Source: Arthrobacter sp. ISL-5 (GTDB lineage: Bacteria; Actinomycetota; Actinomycetes; Actinomycetales; Micrococcaceae). Taken from it: a stretch of 64,000 bases of DNA. Under the pieces are notes generated by a model. It did no database searches and had not been told where the DNA came from. It saw only the letters and a list, made by a program, of their open reading frames with translations. Both the position numbers and the translations under genes were made by a program. The stretch is from NCBI RefSeq assembly GCF_018613835.1, contig NZ_JAGGPM010000004.1, positions 62,001 through 126,000 on the forward strand, read 5' to 3'. Of the stretch, positions 8,282 to 19,445 are shown one piece after another (the stretch's first letter is position 1; the number at the start of each line of letters is the position of its first letter).

Positions 8282-9217
8282 TCAGGAGCTGCTGGAGACG
8301 TCCTCAAGAGCCCGGGCAATCTCCGCGGGCAGCGGCGTCAGCTGTGAATCCAGGATCTCCTTGAGCTGCACCGGAGTCCGGGCGCCCACGATGGCCGTAG
8401 CCACGCCGTGCCGGGTCAGCAGCCAGCTGAGCGCCACATCCAAGGACGACCTGCCCAGGCCACGGGCCGCCATGGCAACCGCCTCCACGACGCGCGACGC
8501 CGGCTGCTCCAGGTACGGTTCCACATACGTCGCGAGCCTGGTTCCGGCAGCGCGTGAGTCGGCGGGGACATGCCCGCGGTACTTGGCGGTCAGGACACCG
8601 CGCCCCAGCGGAGCCCAGGCCATCAGCCCCAGCCCGGCATCCTCGATGGCGGGGATCAGCTCGGCCTCCGCCTGCCGGCGCACCAGCGAATACTCCGACT
8701 GGTTGGCCACGAGCGGGAACCCGGCCACCGCCGCGGCCTTGGCAGTCTGCCAGCCGTTGTAGTTGGAAATGCCCGCGTAGCGGGCACGGCCGCTTCGGAC
8801 CGCGAAGTCCAGCGCCGAAAGGGTCTCATCCAGGGGAACATTGGGGTCCCACGCCTGGGCGAACCAGATGTCGACGTAGTCGGTCCCCAGCCGGGCGAGG
8901 CTGGCGTCGAGCCCGGAGAGCATCGCGTTCCGCGAAGCGTCCACTTTCTGCCGTCCGTCCGACGGCGACACGCCCGCTTTGGTGGAGATGACCACTTCCG
9001 TGCGGGAGACGACGTCGCCGAGCAAGGCGCCCAGCAAGGCCTCCGCCTGCCCGTCCGCGTAGGAGGCCGCGGTATCTACGAGCGTGCCGCCTGCGTCCAC
9101 GAAAGTCCGCAGCAGTTCCGAGGCATCCTGGTCATCCGTTTCACGGGCCCATGTCATGGTGCCGAGGGACAGGGCCGAGGATCGTAGCCCGCTGTTGCCG
9201 ATGTAACGCTGCTGCAT
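8282..9217 (-). CDS. Aldo/keto reductase with Gln in place of the catalytic His
   Basis: A 311-residue TIM-barrel oxidoreductase. The usual AKR tetrad is Asp48 (LVDTA), Tyr53 (ASYADG), Lys80 (STKAG) and a His just before the WDP motif. Here that position is Gln121 (FAQAWDP). ISNYNGWQ and the NADPH-binding VGARTPVQL region near the C-terminus are otherwise normal. It should bind NADPH and reduce an aldehyde or ketone, but the His to Gln change may alter activity. It is monocistronic and divergent from uppP. The start ATG 9217 agrees with the conserved N-terminus. Confidence 0.9.
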   Translation of the reverse strand: MQQRYIGNSGLRSSALSLGTMTWARETDDQDASELLRTFVDAGGTLVDTAASYADGQAEALLGALLGDVVSRTEVVISTKAGVSPSDGRQKVDASRNAMLSGLDASLARLGTDYVDIWFAQAWDPNVPLDETLSALDFAVRSGRARYAGISNYNGWQTAKAAAVAGFPLVANQSEYSLVRRQAEAELIPAIEDAGLGLMAWAPLGRGVLTAKYRGHVPADSRAAGTRLATYVEPYLEQPASRVVEAVAMAARGLGRSSLDVALSWLLTRHGVATAIVGARTPVQLKEILDSQLTPLPAEIARALEDVSSSS

Positions 9218-9267
9218 AGCAGCAAGCTTACGGGGAAACCACCATCATCATGACGTAGGGTCTTAGC

Positions 9268-10101
9268 GTGAACTGGATTGAAGCGGCCCTGCTGGGTCTT
9301 GTGCAGGGACTGACCGAATTCCTCCCTATTTCATCAAGCGCCCACCTCAGGATCGTAGGGTCCTTCCTGCCGAATGCGGCGGACCCCGGGGCAGCCTTCA
9401 CGGCAATCACGCAACTCGGTACCGAAACGGCTGTGATCGTCTACTTCTGGCGGGACATTGTCCGCATCGTCAAGGCCTGGTTCGGATCCCTGGCCGGACG
9501 CGTCTCCCGCCAGGACCCCGACGCCCGGATGGGCTGGCTGGTGATCCTTGGCAGCCTGCCCATCATTGTCCTGGGCCTGCTGTTCCAGGACCAGATTGAA
9601 TCTGTGCTGCGCAGCCTGTGGATCGTGGCCACCACCCTCATTGTGTTCGGCCTAATCCTGGCCGTGGCGGACGCGGTCGCGAAGCAGGACCGGGATCTCA
9701 CCTGCCTCACGTACAAACACGGCATCCTCTACGGGCTTGCCCAGGCCATGGCCCTGATTCCCGGCGTGTCCCGCTCCGGCGGCACCATCACGGCGGGCCT
9801 CCTCATGGGTTACACACGGGAGGCGGCTGCCCGGTACTCATTCCTCCTGGCCATTCCCGCCGTGTTCGGCAGCGGCCTCTACCAGCTGTTCAAAGTGGTG
9901 TCCAAGGAGGGGGTGAGCGGGCCCTACGGCCTGCCCGAGACGGCCCTGGCCACGGTCATTGCCTTCTTTGTGGGATACGTCATCATCGGCTGGTTCCTGA
10001 AGTTCATTTCCACGCGCAGCTACCGGCTGTTTGTCTGGTACCGCATCTTTCTTGGTCTGGCGCTGTACCTGCTGCTCGGTTTCAATGTCATCAGCGCCTA
10101 G
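9268..10101 (+). CDS. uppP: Undecaprenyl-diphosphatase UppP/BacA
   Basis: A 277-residue integral membrane enzyme that dephosphorylates undecaprenyl diphosphate to recycle the carrier lipid for peptidoglycan and other glycans. The two family signatures are present: [14 protein letters not shown] (14-27) and [11 protein letters not shown] near residue 168. About eight hydrophobic segments span the protein. GTG start at 9268. The gene is 15 nt upstream of mshC. A second copy elsewhere would confer bacitracin tolerance, but nothing in the window addresses that. Confidence 0.96.
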   Translation: MNWIEAALLGLVQGLTEFLPISSSAHLRIVGSFLPNAADPGAAFTAITQLGTETAVIVYFWRDIVRIVKAWFGSLAGRVSRQDPDARMGWLVILGSLPIIVLGLLFQDQIESVLRSLWIVATTLIVFGLILAVADAVAKQDRDLTCLTYKHGILYGLAQAMALIPGVSRSGGTITAGLLMGYTREAAARYSFLLAIPAVFGSGLYQLFKVVSKEGVSGPYGLPETALATVIAFFVGYVIIGWFLKFISTRSYRLFVWYRIFLGLALYLLLGFNVISA

Positions 10102-10116
10102 CACTAGGCTTGGGCT

Positions 10117-11394
10117 GTGAAGTCCTGGATATCCCGCCCCGTTCCTGAACTGCCGGGCACAATGCCCGCCCTCCGGCTGTACGACACGGTCGCCGGCGGT
10201 GTCGTGACACTCGAGGCCAACGGCGAGCAGTCGATGTACGTCTGCGGAATCACCCCGTATGACGCCACCCACATGGGTCACGCCGCCAGTTACGTCGCTT
10301 TCGACCTGCTGAACCGGGCCTGGCGGGACGGCGGGCAGCACGTTTCCTACGTCCAGAACGTCACGGACGTCGATGACCCGTTGCTTGAACGCGCAGCCGA
10401 AACCGGCGTTGACTGGCGCGAACTCGCCGCCAGCCAGATTGAGCTGTTCCAGACCGACATGGCAGCGCTGAACGTGCTGGCCCCTGACCACTACATCGGC
10501 GCTGTCGAGTCGATGCCGCTGATCGTCCCCGCCATCGAGCAGCTCCTCCAGGACGGTCTGGCGTACCGTGTCACCGGAACGCCGGGCGAGCCGGACGGGG
10601 ACGTATATTACGACGTCGAGGCCGCCGTCAAGCATGCCGTCACCGTCGACGCCTGGACGCTGGGCGCGGTTTCCGGCCTGCCGGAGTCCGAGATGCTTGA
10701 GCTGTTCGCGGAGCGGGGCGGCGACCCCGGCCGTGCCGGCAAGCGCCAGGCCCTGGATCCCCTCCTGTGGCGCGTTGCGCGTGACGGCGAGCCCCGCTGG
10801 GATGGCGGCCTGCTGGGGGAGGGGCGCCCCGGCTGGCACATCGAGTGCACGGTGATAGCCCAGAAGTACCTGCCAGCACCATTCACCGTGCAGGGCGGGG
10901 GCTCAGACCTCGTCTTCCCGCACCATGAAATGGGCGCCGGCCATGCCTATTCGCTCTCCGGAGTGCCTTTGGCGGAGCACTTTGCCCATGCCGGAATGGT
11001 TGGCCTGGACGGCGAAAAGATGAGCAAGTCCAAGGGCAACCTGGTCCTGGTGTCGAAGCTGCGGGCGGCAGGGGAGGAACCGGCAGCGATCCGGCTGGCC
11101 ATCCTGGCACACCATTACCGCTCTGACTGGTCCTGGACGGCCGAAGGATTCGCAGAGGCCAAGGAACGGCTCGAACGCTGGCGCGCGGCGCTGGCAGTCA
11201 CGCCCGCCGGGTCGGCAGCGGCCCTCATTGCGGCCATGCGCGCGGCGCTCTCCAACGACCTTGACGCGCCCGCTGCCCTGGCGTCCGTGGACAGCTGGGC
11301 GGCGCTGGCGCTGGCAGGCGAAGAAGCGGCGTCCGCCGCGGACCGGTCGCTGGTGAGCGACGCCGTCAACTCGCTGCTCGGCGTCGAACTCTAA
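10117..11394 (+). CDS. mshC: L-cysteine:1D-myo-inosityl 2-amino-2-deoxy-alpha-D-glucopyranoside ligase
   Basis: A 425-residue class I cysteinyl-tRNA-synthetase paralogue that joins Cys to GlcN-inositol in mycothiol synthesis. It has the zinc Cys43 (YVCGITPYD), the HIGH-like THMGHA (51-56) and the KMSKS loop (EKMSKSKGN near 290). It lacks the C-terminal tRNA-binding domain of CysS, as expected for MshC. GTG start at 10117. Its TAA stop overlaps the TAG stop of the convergent PAC2 gene (CTAA at 11391-11394). Presence of mshC means that the host uses mycothiol as its main low-molecular-weight thiol. Confidence 0.97.
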   Translation: MKSWISRPVPELPGTMPALRLYDTVAGGVVTLEANGEQSMYVCGITPYDATHMGHAASYVAFDLLNRAWRDGGQHVSYVQNVTDVDDPLLERAAETGVDWRELAASQIELFQTDMAALNVLAPDHYIGAVESMPLIVPAIEQLLQDGLAYRVTGTPGEPDGDVYYDVEAAVKHAVTVDAWTLGAVSGLPESEMLELFAERGGDPGRAGKRQALDPLLWRVARDGEPRWDGGLLGEGRPGWHIECTVIAQKYLPAPFTVQGGGSDLVFPHHEMGAGHAYSLSGVPLAEHFAHAGMVGLDGEKMSKSKGNLVLVSKLRAAGEEPAAIRLAILAHHYRSDWSWTAEGFAEAKERLERWRAALAVTPAGSAAALIAAMRAALSNDLDAPAALASVDSWAALALAGEEAASAADRSLVSDAVNSLLGVEL

Positions 11395-12299
11395 GGCTTG
11401 TCCTTGCCCCTCCGCTTGAGGTAGCGCTCAAATTCCCGGGCGATGGACTCGCCGCTGGCCTCGGGAAGGTCGGCGGTGTCTTTCGCTTCCTCCAGCTGCC
11501 GCACATAGGCCGCGATTTCGGGGTCTTCGGTGGCCAGCTCGTTGACGCCGCGTTCCCAGGCATCGGACTCCTCGGCCAGCTCATGGGTATCGAGCGGGAC
11601 CTGCAGCAGTTCCTCGATGCGGTGCAGGAGCGCGAGCTGCGCCTTGGGCGACGGGGCCTGCGCCACATAGTGGGGCACCGCAGCCCAGAGAGACACGGTG
11701 GGAATGCCCGCCAGCAGGGACACCTCGGACAGGACTCCCACGATGCCCACCGGACCTTCGTACTGCGAGGCTTCCAGGTTCAGCCGCTCTCGCAGGGCGC
11801 CGTCATCCGTTGATGTGCTGACCGGGATGGGCCGGCTGTGCGGCACGTCCGCCAGCAGTGCCCCCACAAGGATCACATAGTCCACGTGGAGGGCTTCGGC
11901 ATGAACCAGCAGCTCTGCCGTGTAGGCGCGCCACTTGTACGACGGTTCGGTTCCCTGGATGAAAATCACGTCCACGTTCGTCCCGGGGGCACTGGCCTTG
12001 TAAATCCGGGTGGACGGCCATTTGATCTTCCGTTCGCCGGACGCCGTACGCCTGACGGTGGGCCGCGTGAACTGGAAGTCGTAATACTCGTCGGCATCAA
12101 TGGATGCCACCTTCTTGCCGCCCCAGAGCCTATTCAGATAGCGGAGTGCGTCACTGGCAGCTTCCCCGGCATCGTTCCAGCCCTCGAAGGCAGCCAGCAT
12201 CACCGTGATGCGCTGGCCCTCGGGAACAGGCTGCAGCAGCTGCTCCGTCTCGGGCGCGGCGCCCGGTTCGGTGGTGTCTCCGTCGTCGAAGCTATTCAT
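11391..12299 (-). CDS. PAC2-family protein
   Basis: A 302-residue protein of the PAC2 family, named after the eukaryotic proteasome assembly chaperone 2 and common in actinobacteria. The N-terminal block [20 protein letters not shown] is characteristic, followed by the conserved W-P-S/T-x-R-I and the [13 protein letters not shown] region. The charged C-terminal tail may be coiled. It is encoded 3.3 kb upstream of arc but on the opposite strand. A role in bacterial proteasome assembly is often suggested from the name but is not established. Confidence 0.88.
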   Translation of the reverse strand: MNSFDDGDTTEPGAAPETEQLLQPVPEGQRITVMLAAFEGWNDAGEAASDALRYLNRLWGGKKVASIDADEYYDFQFTRPTVRRTASGERKIKWPSTRIYKASAPGTNVDVIFIQGTEPSYKWRAYTAELLVHAEALHVDYVILVGALLADVPHSRPIPVSTSTDDGALRERLNLEASQYEGPVGIVGVLSEVSLLAGIPTVSLWAAVPHYVAQAPSPKAQLALLHRIEELLQVPLDTHELAEESDAWERGVNELATEDPEIAAYVRQLEEAKDTADLPEASGESIAREFERYLKRRGKDKP

Positions 12300-12460
12300 C
12301 CCTTCACCCTACGTCCACAACCGTTCCCGATGCATTGAATGAACCGCCACATCCTGACAATGGCCAGGAAAGCAGCCCTGTCCCGCCGACATATTCGCCG
12401 AGGGCGTAGGCCCGCCCTACCCGGGCAGTGGCAGTCTGGTGGCCCCGTAGACTGGGGACC

Positions 12461-13204
12461 ATGCAATCTTCTGCCGATCAGCCCCTGCTTAAGGCCGTTT
12501 TATGGGACATGGACGGCACCATCGTCGACACCGAGCCGTACTGGATCGAGGCCGAACACGGTCTCGTTGAGGCACATGGCGGGACGTGGTCCCATGAGCA
12601 GGCGATGCAGCTCGTGGGTCAATCCCTGGTGCATTCAGCCGGCGTCCTCCAGCGCGCCGGTGTGCAGCTGGAGGTCCGGGAAATCATCGATACGCTCACC
12701 GCACAGGTCATCAGCCGGGTGCGGAACCACGTCCCGTGGCGGCCCGGTGCCCGCGAGCTGCTTGATGAACTTTTCACCGCCGGCGTGCGTTGTGCCCTTG
12801 TGACCATGTCAGAGACACCCCTGGCCCGGGAAATCGTGGCGAGCCTTCCGCAGCCCTACTTCGAGTTCCTGGTCACCGGCGACACCGTCACCCAGGGCAA
12901 GCCGCACCCCGAGGCGTATCTCAAAGCCGTTGAACTGCTGCAGCAGCAGGACCCCGGGCTCACGGCGGCGCATTGCGTGGCCCTTGAGGACTCAGCCCCC
13001 GGCGTCGCCGCGGCCGTCGCATCCGGAGCGGTGACAGTCGCGATTCCGCACATCGTGCCGTTGCCCGAAGATCCGCGCCGGGCCATGTGGGATTCCTTGG
13101 AAGACCGCACCGTGGCGGACCTTGAGGAGCTGGTTGCGCGCCGGCACGGGTCCCGTGCGCATGCCTCAGCTGTGCGTGCCTCAACGCTGGACAGCGTCAA
13201 CTAA
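12461..13204 (+). CDS. HAD-superfamily hydrolase (phosphatase/phosphoglucomutase-like)
   Basis: A 247-residue subfamily IA HAD enzyme. Motif I WDMDGTIVDTEPYW holds the nucleophile Asp, motif II is LVTMSETP, and motifs III/IV are GKPHPEAYL and ALEDSAPGV. The cap domain between motif I and II is helical. I start at ATG 12461 rather than at the upstream in-frame ATG 12428 because GGGGA precedes it and homology begins just after. It is followed 11 nt later by the site-2 protease gene. Its substrate is unknown. Confidence 0.9.
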   Translation: MQSSADQPLLKAVLWDMDGTIVDTEPYWIEAEHGLVEAHGGTWSHEQAMQLVGQSLVHSAGVLQRAGVQLEVREIIDTLTAQVISRVRNHVPWRPGARELLDELFTAGVRCALVTMSETPLAREIVASLPQPYFEFLVTGDTVTQGKPHPEAYLKAVELLQQQDPGLTAAHCVALEDSAPGVAAAVASGAVTVAIPHIVPLPEDPRRAMWDSLEDRTVADLEELVARRHGSRAHASAVRASTLDSVN

Positions 13205-13215
13205 GGAGCCAGCAC

Positions 13216-14403
13216 GTGTCAGATCCCGCTTCAACCGGGCAGCGGCCCGCGCGCCGCAGCCTCCGCGAGGGCATCCCGCTGGGCAGGATCGGCGGCGTTC
13301 CCGTCATCCTCGCCTACTCCTGGTTCGTCATCGCCGCCTTCACCGTGGCCGCCTACGGCCCCGTGCTGGCATTCAGGAACCCCGCCCTGGGAGCCGGAGC
13401 GTACTATGTGGCTTTCGCCTACGCCCTGCTGCTGCTGGTCTCGGTTCTGGTCCACGAGCTAGCCCACGCCCTGACGGCAAAGATGTACGGCTGGCCCAGC
13501 GAGAAGATCGTCCTCAACCTCTGGGGCGGCCACACCCAGTTCGAGAGCTTCACGGCCACTCCCGGGCGTTCCGTGCTCGTGGCGATGGCTGGCCCGGCCG
13601 CGAACTTCGCGCTGGCGGGTGCTACCTGGCTCGTGGTCTCTGCCCTGCACCCGACCGGCGTGGCGGACATCCTGACCAACATCTTCCTCTGGGCCAACCT
13701 CGTGATCGGCATTTTCAATGTGCTGCCCGGGCTGCCCCTGGACGGCGGCCGGCTGGTGGAATCCGCGGTCTGGAAGGCCACCGGCAGCCACGCCAAGGGC
13801 ACCATCGCGGCCGGCTGGGGCGGGCGAATCATTGTCATCGCCCTGGCGTTGTGGTTCGTTGCCCTTCCCCTGGTTCGCGGAGGCGAGCCCGACACCAGCA
13901 CGCTGCTCATCACCGTGCTGGTGTGCGGATTCCTCTGGATGGGCGCTTCCGGCTCCATCCAGCAGGGCCGCCTGCGCAGCAGGCTGCACCTGGTGAGCGC
14001 CGCAGCGCTGGCTGAACCGGCGGTCGGCCTTCCCGAATCGGCGACCGTTGCCGACGTCCTGCGGGTGACAGCGGGCGGCGGGCCCGCCGTCGTACTCTAC
14101 GCATCGGACGGCAGGCCCACTAGCGTGGTTGACCCGGTGGCGCTGGCGGCGGTTCCCGCTTCGGCGGCGGCAGTCACACCGGCCAGCGCCGTAGCCCCCG
14201 TCCTCGGAGCCGGGGCATATGTGCCCGAATGGTCCAAGGGCCAGGAACTGCTCCAGTATCTCGCCCAGCTGGAAGGCCACGACTACGCGGTGATTGACCA
14301 CAACGGCCGGGTGACAGGCCTCCTGCGTCAGTCCACCGTGGTGACCGTCATTACAGGCAAGCCACCCCGTGAAAACACACGGCCGCAGGACCAGAACCGG
14401 TAG
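13216..14403 (+). CDS. Site-2 protease (M50) family membrane metalloprotease
   Basis: A 395-residue protein with the zinc motif HELAH (80-84) inside a hydrophobic segment and the third ligand in NVLPGLPLDGGRL (about 173-185). About six membrane segments occupy residues 28-240. The C-terminal about 130 residues look like a CBS-type regulatory domain, as in the actinobacterial Rip3-like group. It would cleave a membrane-embedded substrate such as an anti-sigma factor; none is adjacent. GTG start at 13216, with AAGGAG upstream. Confidence 0.9.
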   Translation: MSDPASTGQRPARRSLREGIPLGRIGGVPVILAYSWFVIAAFTVAAYGPVLAFRNPALGAGAYYVAFAYALLLLVSVLVHELAHALTAKMYGWPSEKIVLNLWGGHTQFESFTATPGRSVLVAMAGPAANFALAGATWLVVSALHPTGVADILTNIFLWANLVIGIFNVLPGLPLDGGRLVESAVWKATGSHAKGTIAAGWGGRIIVIALALWFVALPLVRGGEPDTSTLLITVLVCGFLWMGASGSIQQGRLRSRLHLVSAAALAEPAVGLPESATVADVLRVTAGGGPAVVLYASDGRPTSVVDPVALAAVPASAAAVTPASAVAPVLGAGAYVPEWSKGQELLQYLAQLEGHDYAVIDHNGRVTGLLRQSTVVTVITGKPPRENTRPQDQNR

Positions 14404-14504
14404 AGTTACGTGCCGGTCGTGAAATCGGCAGCCGAGACATGGCCCACCCCTGCCGCACCGCCACGGGACACGGCAACACAGCTTTACAGGAGCGAGGAAT
14501 ATTC

Positions 14505-15572
14505 ATGAGCAGCGAATCTGCCGCCAACGGGACCAGCACCGGCCACTCCGACGCCGGAGCAGCCGGCACGGGGGACCAGCCGGTCGGCGCTGCCCGGCGG
14601 CGAGGCCCCTTCCGCGAAGGTGAACGCGTCCAGCTGACGGACGAGCGCGGCCGCATGAATACGATCAGCCTCGAGGCCGGCGGCGCCTTCCACACGCACC
14701 GCGGCTTCCTCAACCACGACGAAATCATCGGCAAGGTGGACGGCTCCGTGGTGGTCAACAACGTGGGGCAGCAGTACCAGACCCTGCGCCCCCTGCTGTC
14801 CGACTTCGTCCTTTCCATGCCCCGCGGTGCCGCCGTGGTGTACCCCAAGGATGCCGGCCAGATCGTCACCATGGCGGACATCTTCCCCGGCGCCAGGGTG
14901 GTGGAAGCGGGCGTGGGATCCGGTGCGCTCTCCATCTCGTTGCTCCGCGCGGTAGGGGACCACGGCTATCTCCACTCCTTCGAACGCCGCGAGGAATTCG
15001 CCGCGATCGCCCGCGGCAACGTGGAAACCATCTTCGGCGGCCCGCACCCGGCCTGGAAGATCTCGCTCGGAGATTTCCAGGAGGAAGTGGTCCGCAGCGA
15101 AGAACCCGGATCCATTGACCGCGTGGTGCTGGACATGCTCGCCCCCTGGGAATGCCTCGACGCCGTGGCCACGGTCCTCGCTCCGGGCGGCGTCTGGATC
15201 AACTACGTTGCCACCGTCACCCAGCTTTCCCGCACGGCCGAGGCCATCCGCGCGGACGGCCGCTTCACGGAACCGGATGCCTGGGAATCCATGGTCCGCG
15301 GCTGGCACCTTGAAGGCCTCGCCGTGCGTCCCGACCACAGAATGGTCGCGCACACCGGCTTCCTGCTGGTTACCCGCCGGCTCGCCGACGGTGTCACCGG
15401 AATATCGGTGAAGCGGCGCCCGTCCAAAACGGACTTCAATGAGGAGGACGTCAACGCCTGGACACCGGGCGCGGTGGGAGAACGCCTGGTTTCCGACAAG
15501 AAACTGCGGCGCGCGGCGAGGGACGCCATCGCGGGCACCAACGTCAAGGACGATCCGGAGATCACAAACTAG
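14505..15572 (+). CDS. trmI: tRNA (adenine-58-N1)-methyltransferase
   Basis: A 355-residue SAM-dependent enzyme that methylates A58 in the T-loop of tRNA. The C-terminal Rossmann domain carries VVEAGVGSGALSISLLRAVG (SAM motif I) and the conserved VVLDMLAPWE. The N-terminal beta domain is also typical. It starts at ATG 14505, preceded by GGAGCGAGG; the same frame is open to 14439 without a ribosome site. It is directly upstream of arc, which is the common order in Actinobacteria (trmI-arc-dop-pup). Confidence 0.95.
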   Translation: MSSESAANGTSTGHSDAGAAGTGDQPVGAARRRGPFREGERVQLTDERGRMNTISLEAGGAFHTHRGFLNHDEIIGKVDGSVVVNNVGQQYQTLRPLLSDFVLSMPRGAAVVYPKDAGQIVTMADIFPGARVVEAGVGSGALSISLLRAVGDHGYLHSFERREEFAAIARGNVETIFGGPHPAWKISLGDFQEEVVRSEEPGSIDRVVLDMLAPWECLDAVATVLAPGGVWINYVATVTQLSRTAEAIRADGRFTEPDAWESMVRGWHLEGLAVRPDHRMVAHTGFLLVTRRLADGVTGISVKRRPSKTDFNEEDVNAWTPGAVGERLVSDKKLRRAARDAIAGTNVKDDPEITN

Positions 15573-15654
15573 TCCGCATTTCGGATGTCTTCAGCAGTAC
15601 CCGCCGACTTGGGGCTATGGTCTTAAGAGAAGCGCAGGAAGGGGCTGATGCATC

Positions 15655-17403
15655 ATGGAGACGCCGAACAATGACTCCGTACCTACGCCGGCCGAGCAGG
15701 CGGCCAACGAGCTGTCTGTCGCAGACCGGCAGGTCAACATCCTCCGGGATAAGCTACGGCATATCGACCGTCAGATGGCGGCTGCCACGCAAAACAACAC
15801 CAAGCTCGTGGCGATGCTGGAAACGGCAAAGTCGGAGATCCTGAGGCTGAAAAACGCCCTCGACCAGGAGGGGCAGCCGCCGTACAGCTTCGGCACCGTC
15901 CTCCAGCTGAACCACAGGCGGCAGGCCACTGCCGGCAGCAGCGGCCAGGCCGCCACCGAGGAATCGGTGGACATTTTCAACGCAGGCCGGAAAATGCGGG
16001 TGGGCATCAGCCCCCTGGTCAACATCAACCAGCTTGCCGTCGGCCAGGAAGTCCTCCTGAACGAGGCACTCCTGGTGGTGGCCGGCCTCGGCTACGAGCG
16101 CGCCGGGGAACTCGTCACGCTCAAGGAAATGCTGGGCCCGGACCGCGCCCTGGTCCTTGGCCGGGCAGACGAGGAACGCGTCATCCGGCTCGCCGGGCCG
16201 CTCCTGGCGGAGAAGCTCCGCGTGGGTGATGCCCTGTCCATCGATTCCCGCACCGGCTACGCCCTGGAAAAAGTCCCGCGGTCCGAGGTGGAAAACCTGG
16301 TCCTCGAGGAAGTTCCGGACATCACCTACGAGGACATCGGCGGCCTGGGTCCGCAGATCGAACAGATCCGCGACGCCATCGAGCTCCCGTTCCTGCACCC
16401 GGACCTGTACCGCGAGCACGGGCTCAAGGCACCCAAGGGCATCCTGCTGTACGGCCCTCCCGGCTGCGGCAAGACGCTGATCGCCAAAGCCGTGGCAAAT
16501 TCCCTCGCAGCGCGTGCGGCAGAACGTTCCGGCAACATCGACCTGAAGAGCTACTTCCTCAACATCAAGGGACCGGAACTCCTCGACAAGTACGTCGGCG
16601 AAACCGAACGCCACATCAGGCTGATCTTTTCCCGCGCCCGCGAGAAGGCCTCGGACGGCAGCCCCGTCGTGGTGTTCTTCGATGAGATGGATTCCCTGTT
16701 CCGCACCCGCGGCACGGGCATTTCCTCCGACGTCGAGACCACCATCGTTCCGCAGCTCCTCAGCGAAATCGACGGCGTGGAACGGCTGGACAACGTGATC
16801 GTCATCGGTGCATCCAACCGCGAGGACATGATCGACCCCGCTATCCTGCGCCCGGGCCGCCTGGACGTGAAGGTCAAGATCCAGCGTCCGGACGCCGAAG
16901 CGGCGGCTGACATCTTCAGGAAGTACATCACGACGGACCTTCCGTTCCATGCGGACGACCTCGTCGAGCACGACGGCGACGTGCAGGAGACAGTCGATGC
17001 CATGATCCAGCGGACCGTCGAGGCCATGTACTCCACGGAAAAGTCCAACGAGTACCTCGAGGTCACCTATGCCAACGGCGATACCGAGATGCTGTACTTC
17101 AAGGACTTCAACTCAGGCGCAGTGGTGCAGAATGTCGTCGACCGCGCAAAGAAATATGCCATCAAGGATCTGCTGACCACGCAGCAGAAGGGCCTGCGGA
17201 TCGACCATCTGCTCCGCGCGGTCGTCGATGAGTTCCGCGAGCACGAGGACATGCCCAACACCACGAACCCGGATGACTGGGCACGCATCTCCGGCAAGAA
17301 GGGTGAGCGCATCACGTACATCCGCACCATCGTTCAGGGTAAGGCCGGACAGGAGCCAGGCAAATCCATCGAGACGATGCCCAACACGGGCCAGTACCTG
17401 TGA
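15655..17403 (+). CDS. arc: Proteasomal AAA ATPase Arc/Mpa
   Basis: A 582-residue hexameric ring ATPase that unfolds pupylated proteins and feeds them into the 20S core. The N-terminal about 80 residues are a coiled coil (Pup docking), followed by two OB folds, Walker A GPPGCGKT (about 267-274), Walker [10 protein letters not shown] and a sensor/arginine-finger segment ([11 protein letters not shown]). The C-terminus ends in GQYL, the penultimate-Tyr motif that opens the proteasome gate. Its stop overlaps the dop start as GTGA. Confidence 0.97.
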   Translation: METPNNDSVPTPAEQAANELSVADRQVNILRDKLRHIDRQMAAATQNNTKLVAMLETAKSEILRLKNALDQEGQPPYSFGTVLQLNHRRQATAGSSGQAATEESVDIFNAGRKMRVGISPLVNINQLAVGQEVLLNEALLVVAGLGYERAGELVTLKEMLGPDRALVLGRADEERVIRLAGPLLAEKLRVGDALSIDSRTGYALEKVPRSEVENLVLEEVPDITYEDIGGLGPQIEQIRDAIELPFLHPDLYREHGLKAPKGILLYGPPGCGKTLIAKAVANSLAARAAERSGNIDLKSYFLNIKGPELLDKYVGETERHIRLIFSRAREKASDGSPVVVFFDEMDSLFRTRGTGISSDVETTIVPQLLSEIDGVERLDNVIVIGASNREDMIDPAILRPGRLDVKVKIQRPDAEAAADIFRKYITTDLPFHADDLVEHDGDVQETVDAMIQRTVEAMYSTEKSNEYLEVTYANGDTEMLYFKDFNSGAVVQNVVDRAKKYAIKDLLTTQQKGLRIDHLLRAVVDEFREHEDMPNTTNPDDWARISGKKGERITYIRTIVQGKAGQEPGKSIETMPNTGQYL

Positions 17404-19073
17404 CGCCCGGCTCCGAGTCAGCGCCGGGGGGAGCCCTGCCCGCGGGAGGCGCCATGCGGGTGATGGGGTCGGAAACCGAATACGGCATTCATGCGCCCTC
17501 CGCACCCGGCGCCAACGCCACCATGATGTCCGCGCGGGTGGTCCAGGCTTATGCCCAGGTCACCCGGCTCAGGGCTGCCGGCGGCGCCGAAACCCGGTGG
17601 GACTACACGGACGAGGAACCGCTTCACGACGCCCGGGGCTGGACGCTGGAACGGGGCCAGGCCCATCCGAGCCAGCTGACCGACCAGCCTCCGGTGCTCG
17701 ACGCCGAGGCGGTGGCGCTGGCCTACGGACGCGACGAGCTGGAACTTGACGGCGAAGACGAGTCCGGCTCGCTCCTGATGAACATGGTCCTGGGCAACGG
17801 GGCACGGCTCTACGTGGACCACGCACACCCGGAATACTCCAGCCCGGAGGTGACCAACCCGGCCGCCGCCGTGGCCTGGGACGCGGCCGGGGACCTCGTG
17901 GCGCTGTCCGCCGTCCGGAGGCTGGCCGGCGACACGGAGCTCCCGCCCGTCAACCTCTACAAGAACAACACCGACAACAAGTCGGTGTCCTACGGCAGCC
18001 ACGAAAACTATCTGATGCCCCGCTCGGTGCCGTTCGGCGACATCGTGCGGGGATTGACCCCGTTCTTCGTGACCCGCCAGATCATCTGCGGCTCGGGACG
18101 GGTGGGAATCGGCCAGGACAGCTCCCGCCCGGGCTACCAGATCAGCCAGCGGGCGGACTTCTTCGAGGCGGAAGTCGGCCTTGAGACCACCATCCGCCGC
18201 CCCATCATCAACACCCGGGACGAACCGCACGCCACCGCGGACAAGTACCGCCGTCTGCATGTGATCATTGGCGACGCCAACCTCAGCCAGGTGTCCAACT
18301 ACCTCAAGTTCGGCACCACCGCGATGGTCCTGAGCCTGATCGAGGCCGGGCTCGCGCCCAAGATCGAAGTCCACGAGCCGGTGGCGGCCCTGCAGGCCAT
18401 CAGTCACGACACCTCGCTGACCGCAAAGATCCGGCTGATGGACGGCCGCCGGGTAACGGCGCTGGATCTGCAGTGGATATACCACGAGGCCGCCGCCAAG
18501 CTGGCGCAGGACACCGGTGTTGCCGATGCCGTGGACGGCGACGGCCACACGCACGCCGTGCTGGACCGGTGGGCCGCCACGCTCACGCAACTGGACAGCG
18601 ACCGCGCCGCCGCGGCGACGTCCGTGGAATGGCTGGCCAAGCTCTCCATCCTGGAGGGATACCGGCAGCGTGACGGCCTCGCCTGGGACGACGCCCGCCT
18701 GGGGCTGGTGGATCTGCAGTGGGCGGACATCCGGCCCGAAAAGGGCCTGTACTACCGGCTGCTGACGAGGGGGCGCATGCAACGGATCGTGAACGACGCC
18801 GACATCGCCGCCGCGGTGACGGAACCGCCGTCGGACACCCGGGCATACTTCCGCGGACGCTGCGTCAGCAGCTTCAGCAAGGACGTGGTGGGGGCCAGTT
18901 GGGACTCGGTGATCTTTGATGTGCCCGGTTACGGCAGGCTGCAGCGCGTCCCCACGAGGGAGCCGCTCCGCGGCACGAAAGCGCTGACCGGGGCCCTATT
19001 TGCCCGGCACCGGGAGGCCGGGCCCTTCCTTGCGGAACTGCTTGGAAACGCACCTGCTCCGCCACCGGCATAA
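17400..19073 (+). CDS. dop: Pup deamidase/depupylase
   Basis: A 557-residue carboxylate-amine ligase-like enzyme that converts the C-terminal Gln of Pup to Glu and removes Pup from substrates. [12 protein letters not shown] carries the first metal-binding Glu, and [17 protein letters not shown] and [12 protein letters not shown] are shared with PafA. It has the long N-proximal insertion (about residues 45-90, [14 protein letters not shown]) that distinguishes Dop from PafA. GTG 17400 overlaps the arc stop; ATG 17454 is the alternative start nearer the conserved core. Confidence 0.96.
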   Translation: MTPGSESAPGGALPAGGAMRVMGSETEYGIHAPSAPGANATMMSARVVQAYAQVTRLRAAGGAETRWDYTDEEPLHDARGWTLERGQAHPSQLTDQPPVLDAEAVALAYGRDELELDGEDESGSLLMNMVLGNGARLYVDHAHPEYSSPEVTNPAAAVAWDAAGDLVALSAVRRLAGDTELPPVNLYKNNTDNKSVSYGSHENYLMPRSVPFGDIVRGLTPFFVTRQIICGSGRVGIGQDSSRPGYQISQRADFFEAEVGLETTIRRPIINTRDEPHATADKYRRLHVIIGDANLSQVSNYLKFGTTAMVLSLIEAGLAPKIEVHEPVAALQAISHDTSLTAKIRLMDGRRVTALDLQWIYHEAAAKLAQDTGVADAVDGDGHTHAVLDRWAATLTQLDSDRAAAATSVEWLAKLSILEGYRQRDGLAWDDARLGLVDLQWADIRPEKGLYYRLLTRGRMQRIVNDADIAAAVTEPPSDTRAYFRGRCVSSFSKDVVGASWDSVIFDVPGYGRLQRVPTREPLRGTKALTGALFARHREAGPFLAELLGNAPAPPPA

Positions 19074-19159
19074 AGCGTCCCGAAGAGCCGCTTTGCGTGG
19101 CAATATGGGCATACAGGATGTCCTGTCGGAAGCGGCGGGACTGTAAGAAGGAGATGAAC

Positions 19160-19360
19160 ATGGCAGGGCAGGAGCAACAGCAGCCGCAGCCACGCGACAG
19201 CGAGGTCGAGGAAGAGGTCCCCGCGCCGCCGGCACCGGCCGAGGGACAGGCATCCGCATCAACGCAGGGCGTTGACGATCTCCTGGACGAGATCGACGGC
19301 GTCCTGGAATCCAATGCGGAAGAGTTCGTCCGGGCGTTCGTGCAAAAGGGCGGGCAGTAG
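19160..19360 (+). CDS. pup: Prokaryotic ubiquitin-like protein Pup
   Basis: A 66-residue, largely disordered and acidic protein. The C-terminal half (VDDLLDEIDGVLESNAEEF) is the helix-forming segment that binds the Arc coiled coil, and the protein ends in KGGQ, so Dop must deamidate the last residue before PafA can ligate it to lysines. It starts at ATG 19160 with AAGGAG 8 nt upstream; the upstream open frame is not Pup-like. It lies between dop and prcB. Confidence 0.97.
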   Translation: MAGQEQQQPQPRDSEVEEEVPAPPAPAEGQASASTQGVDDLLDEIDGVLESNAEEFVRAFVQKGGQ

Positions 19361-19445
19361 CCCGGCAGCGCCCCTAACCCGCACCGGGCACGGAGGCCTG
19401 AGGTACCGGACAGCCGCTGAATTACCACGTTGAAGGAGTGCACCA

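Noticed and set aside
17418..18782. A 454-codon minus-strand frame
   Set aside because: Antisense to dop, which has clear catalytic motifs. The same explains long minus frames opposite arc, pafA, helY and the UvrA-like gene.
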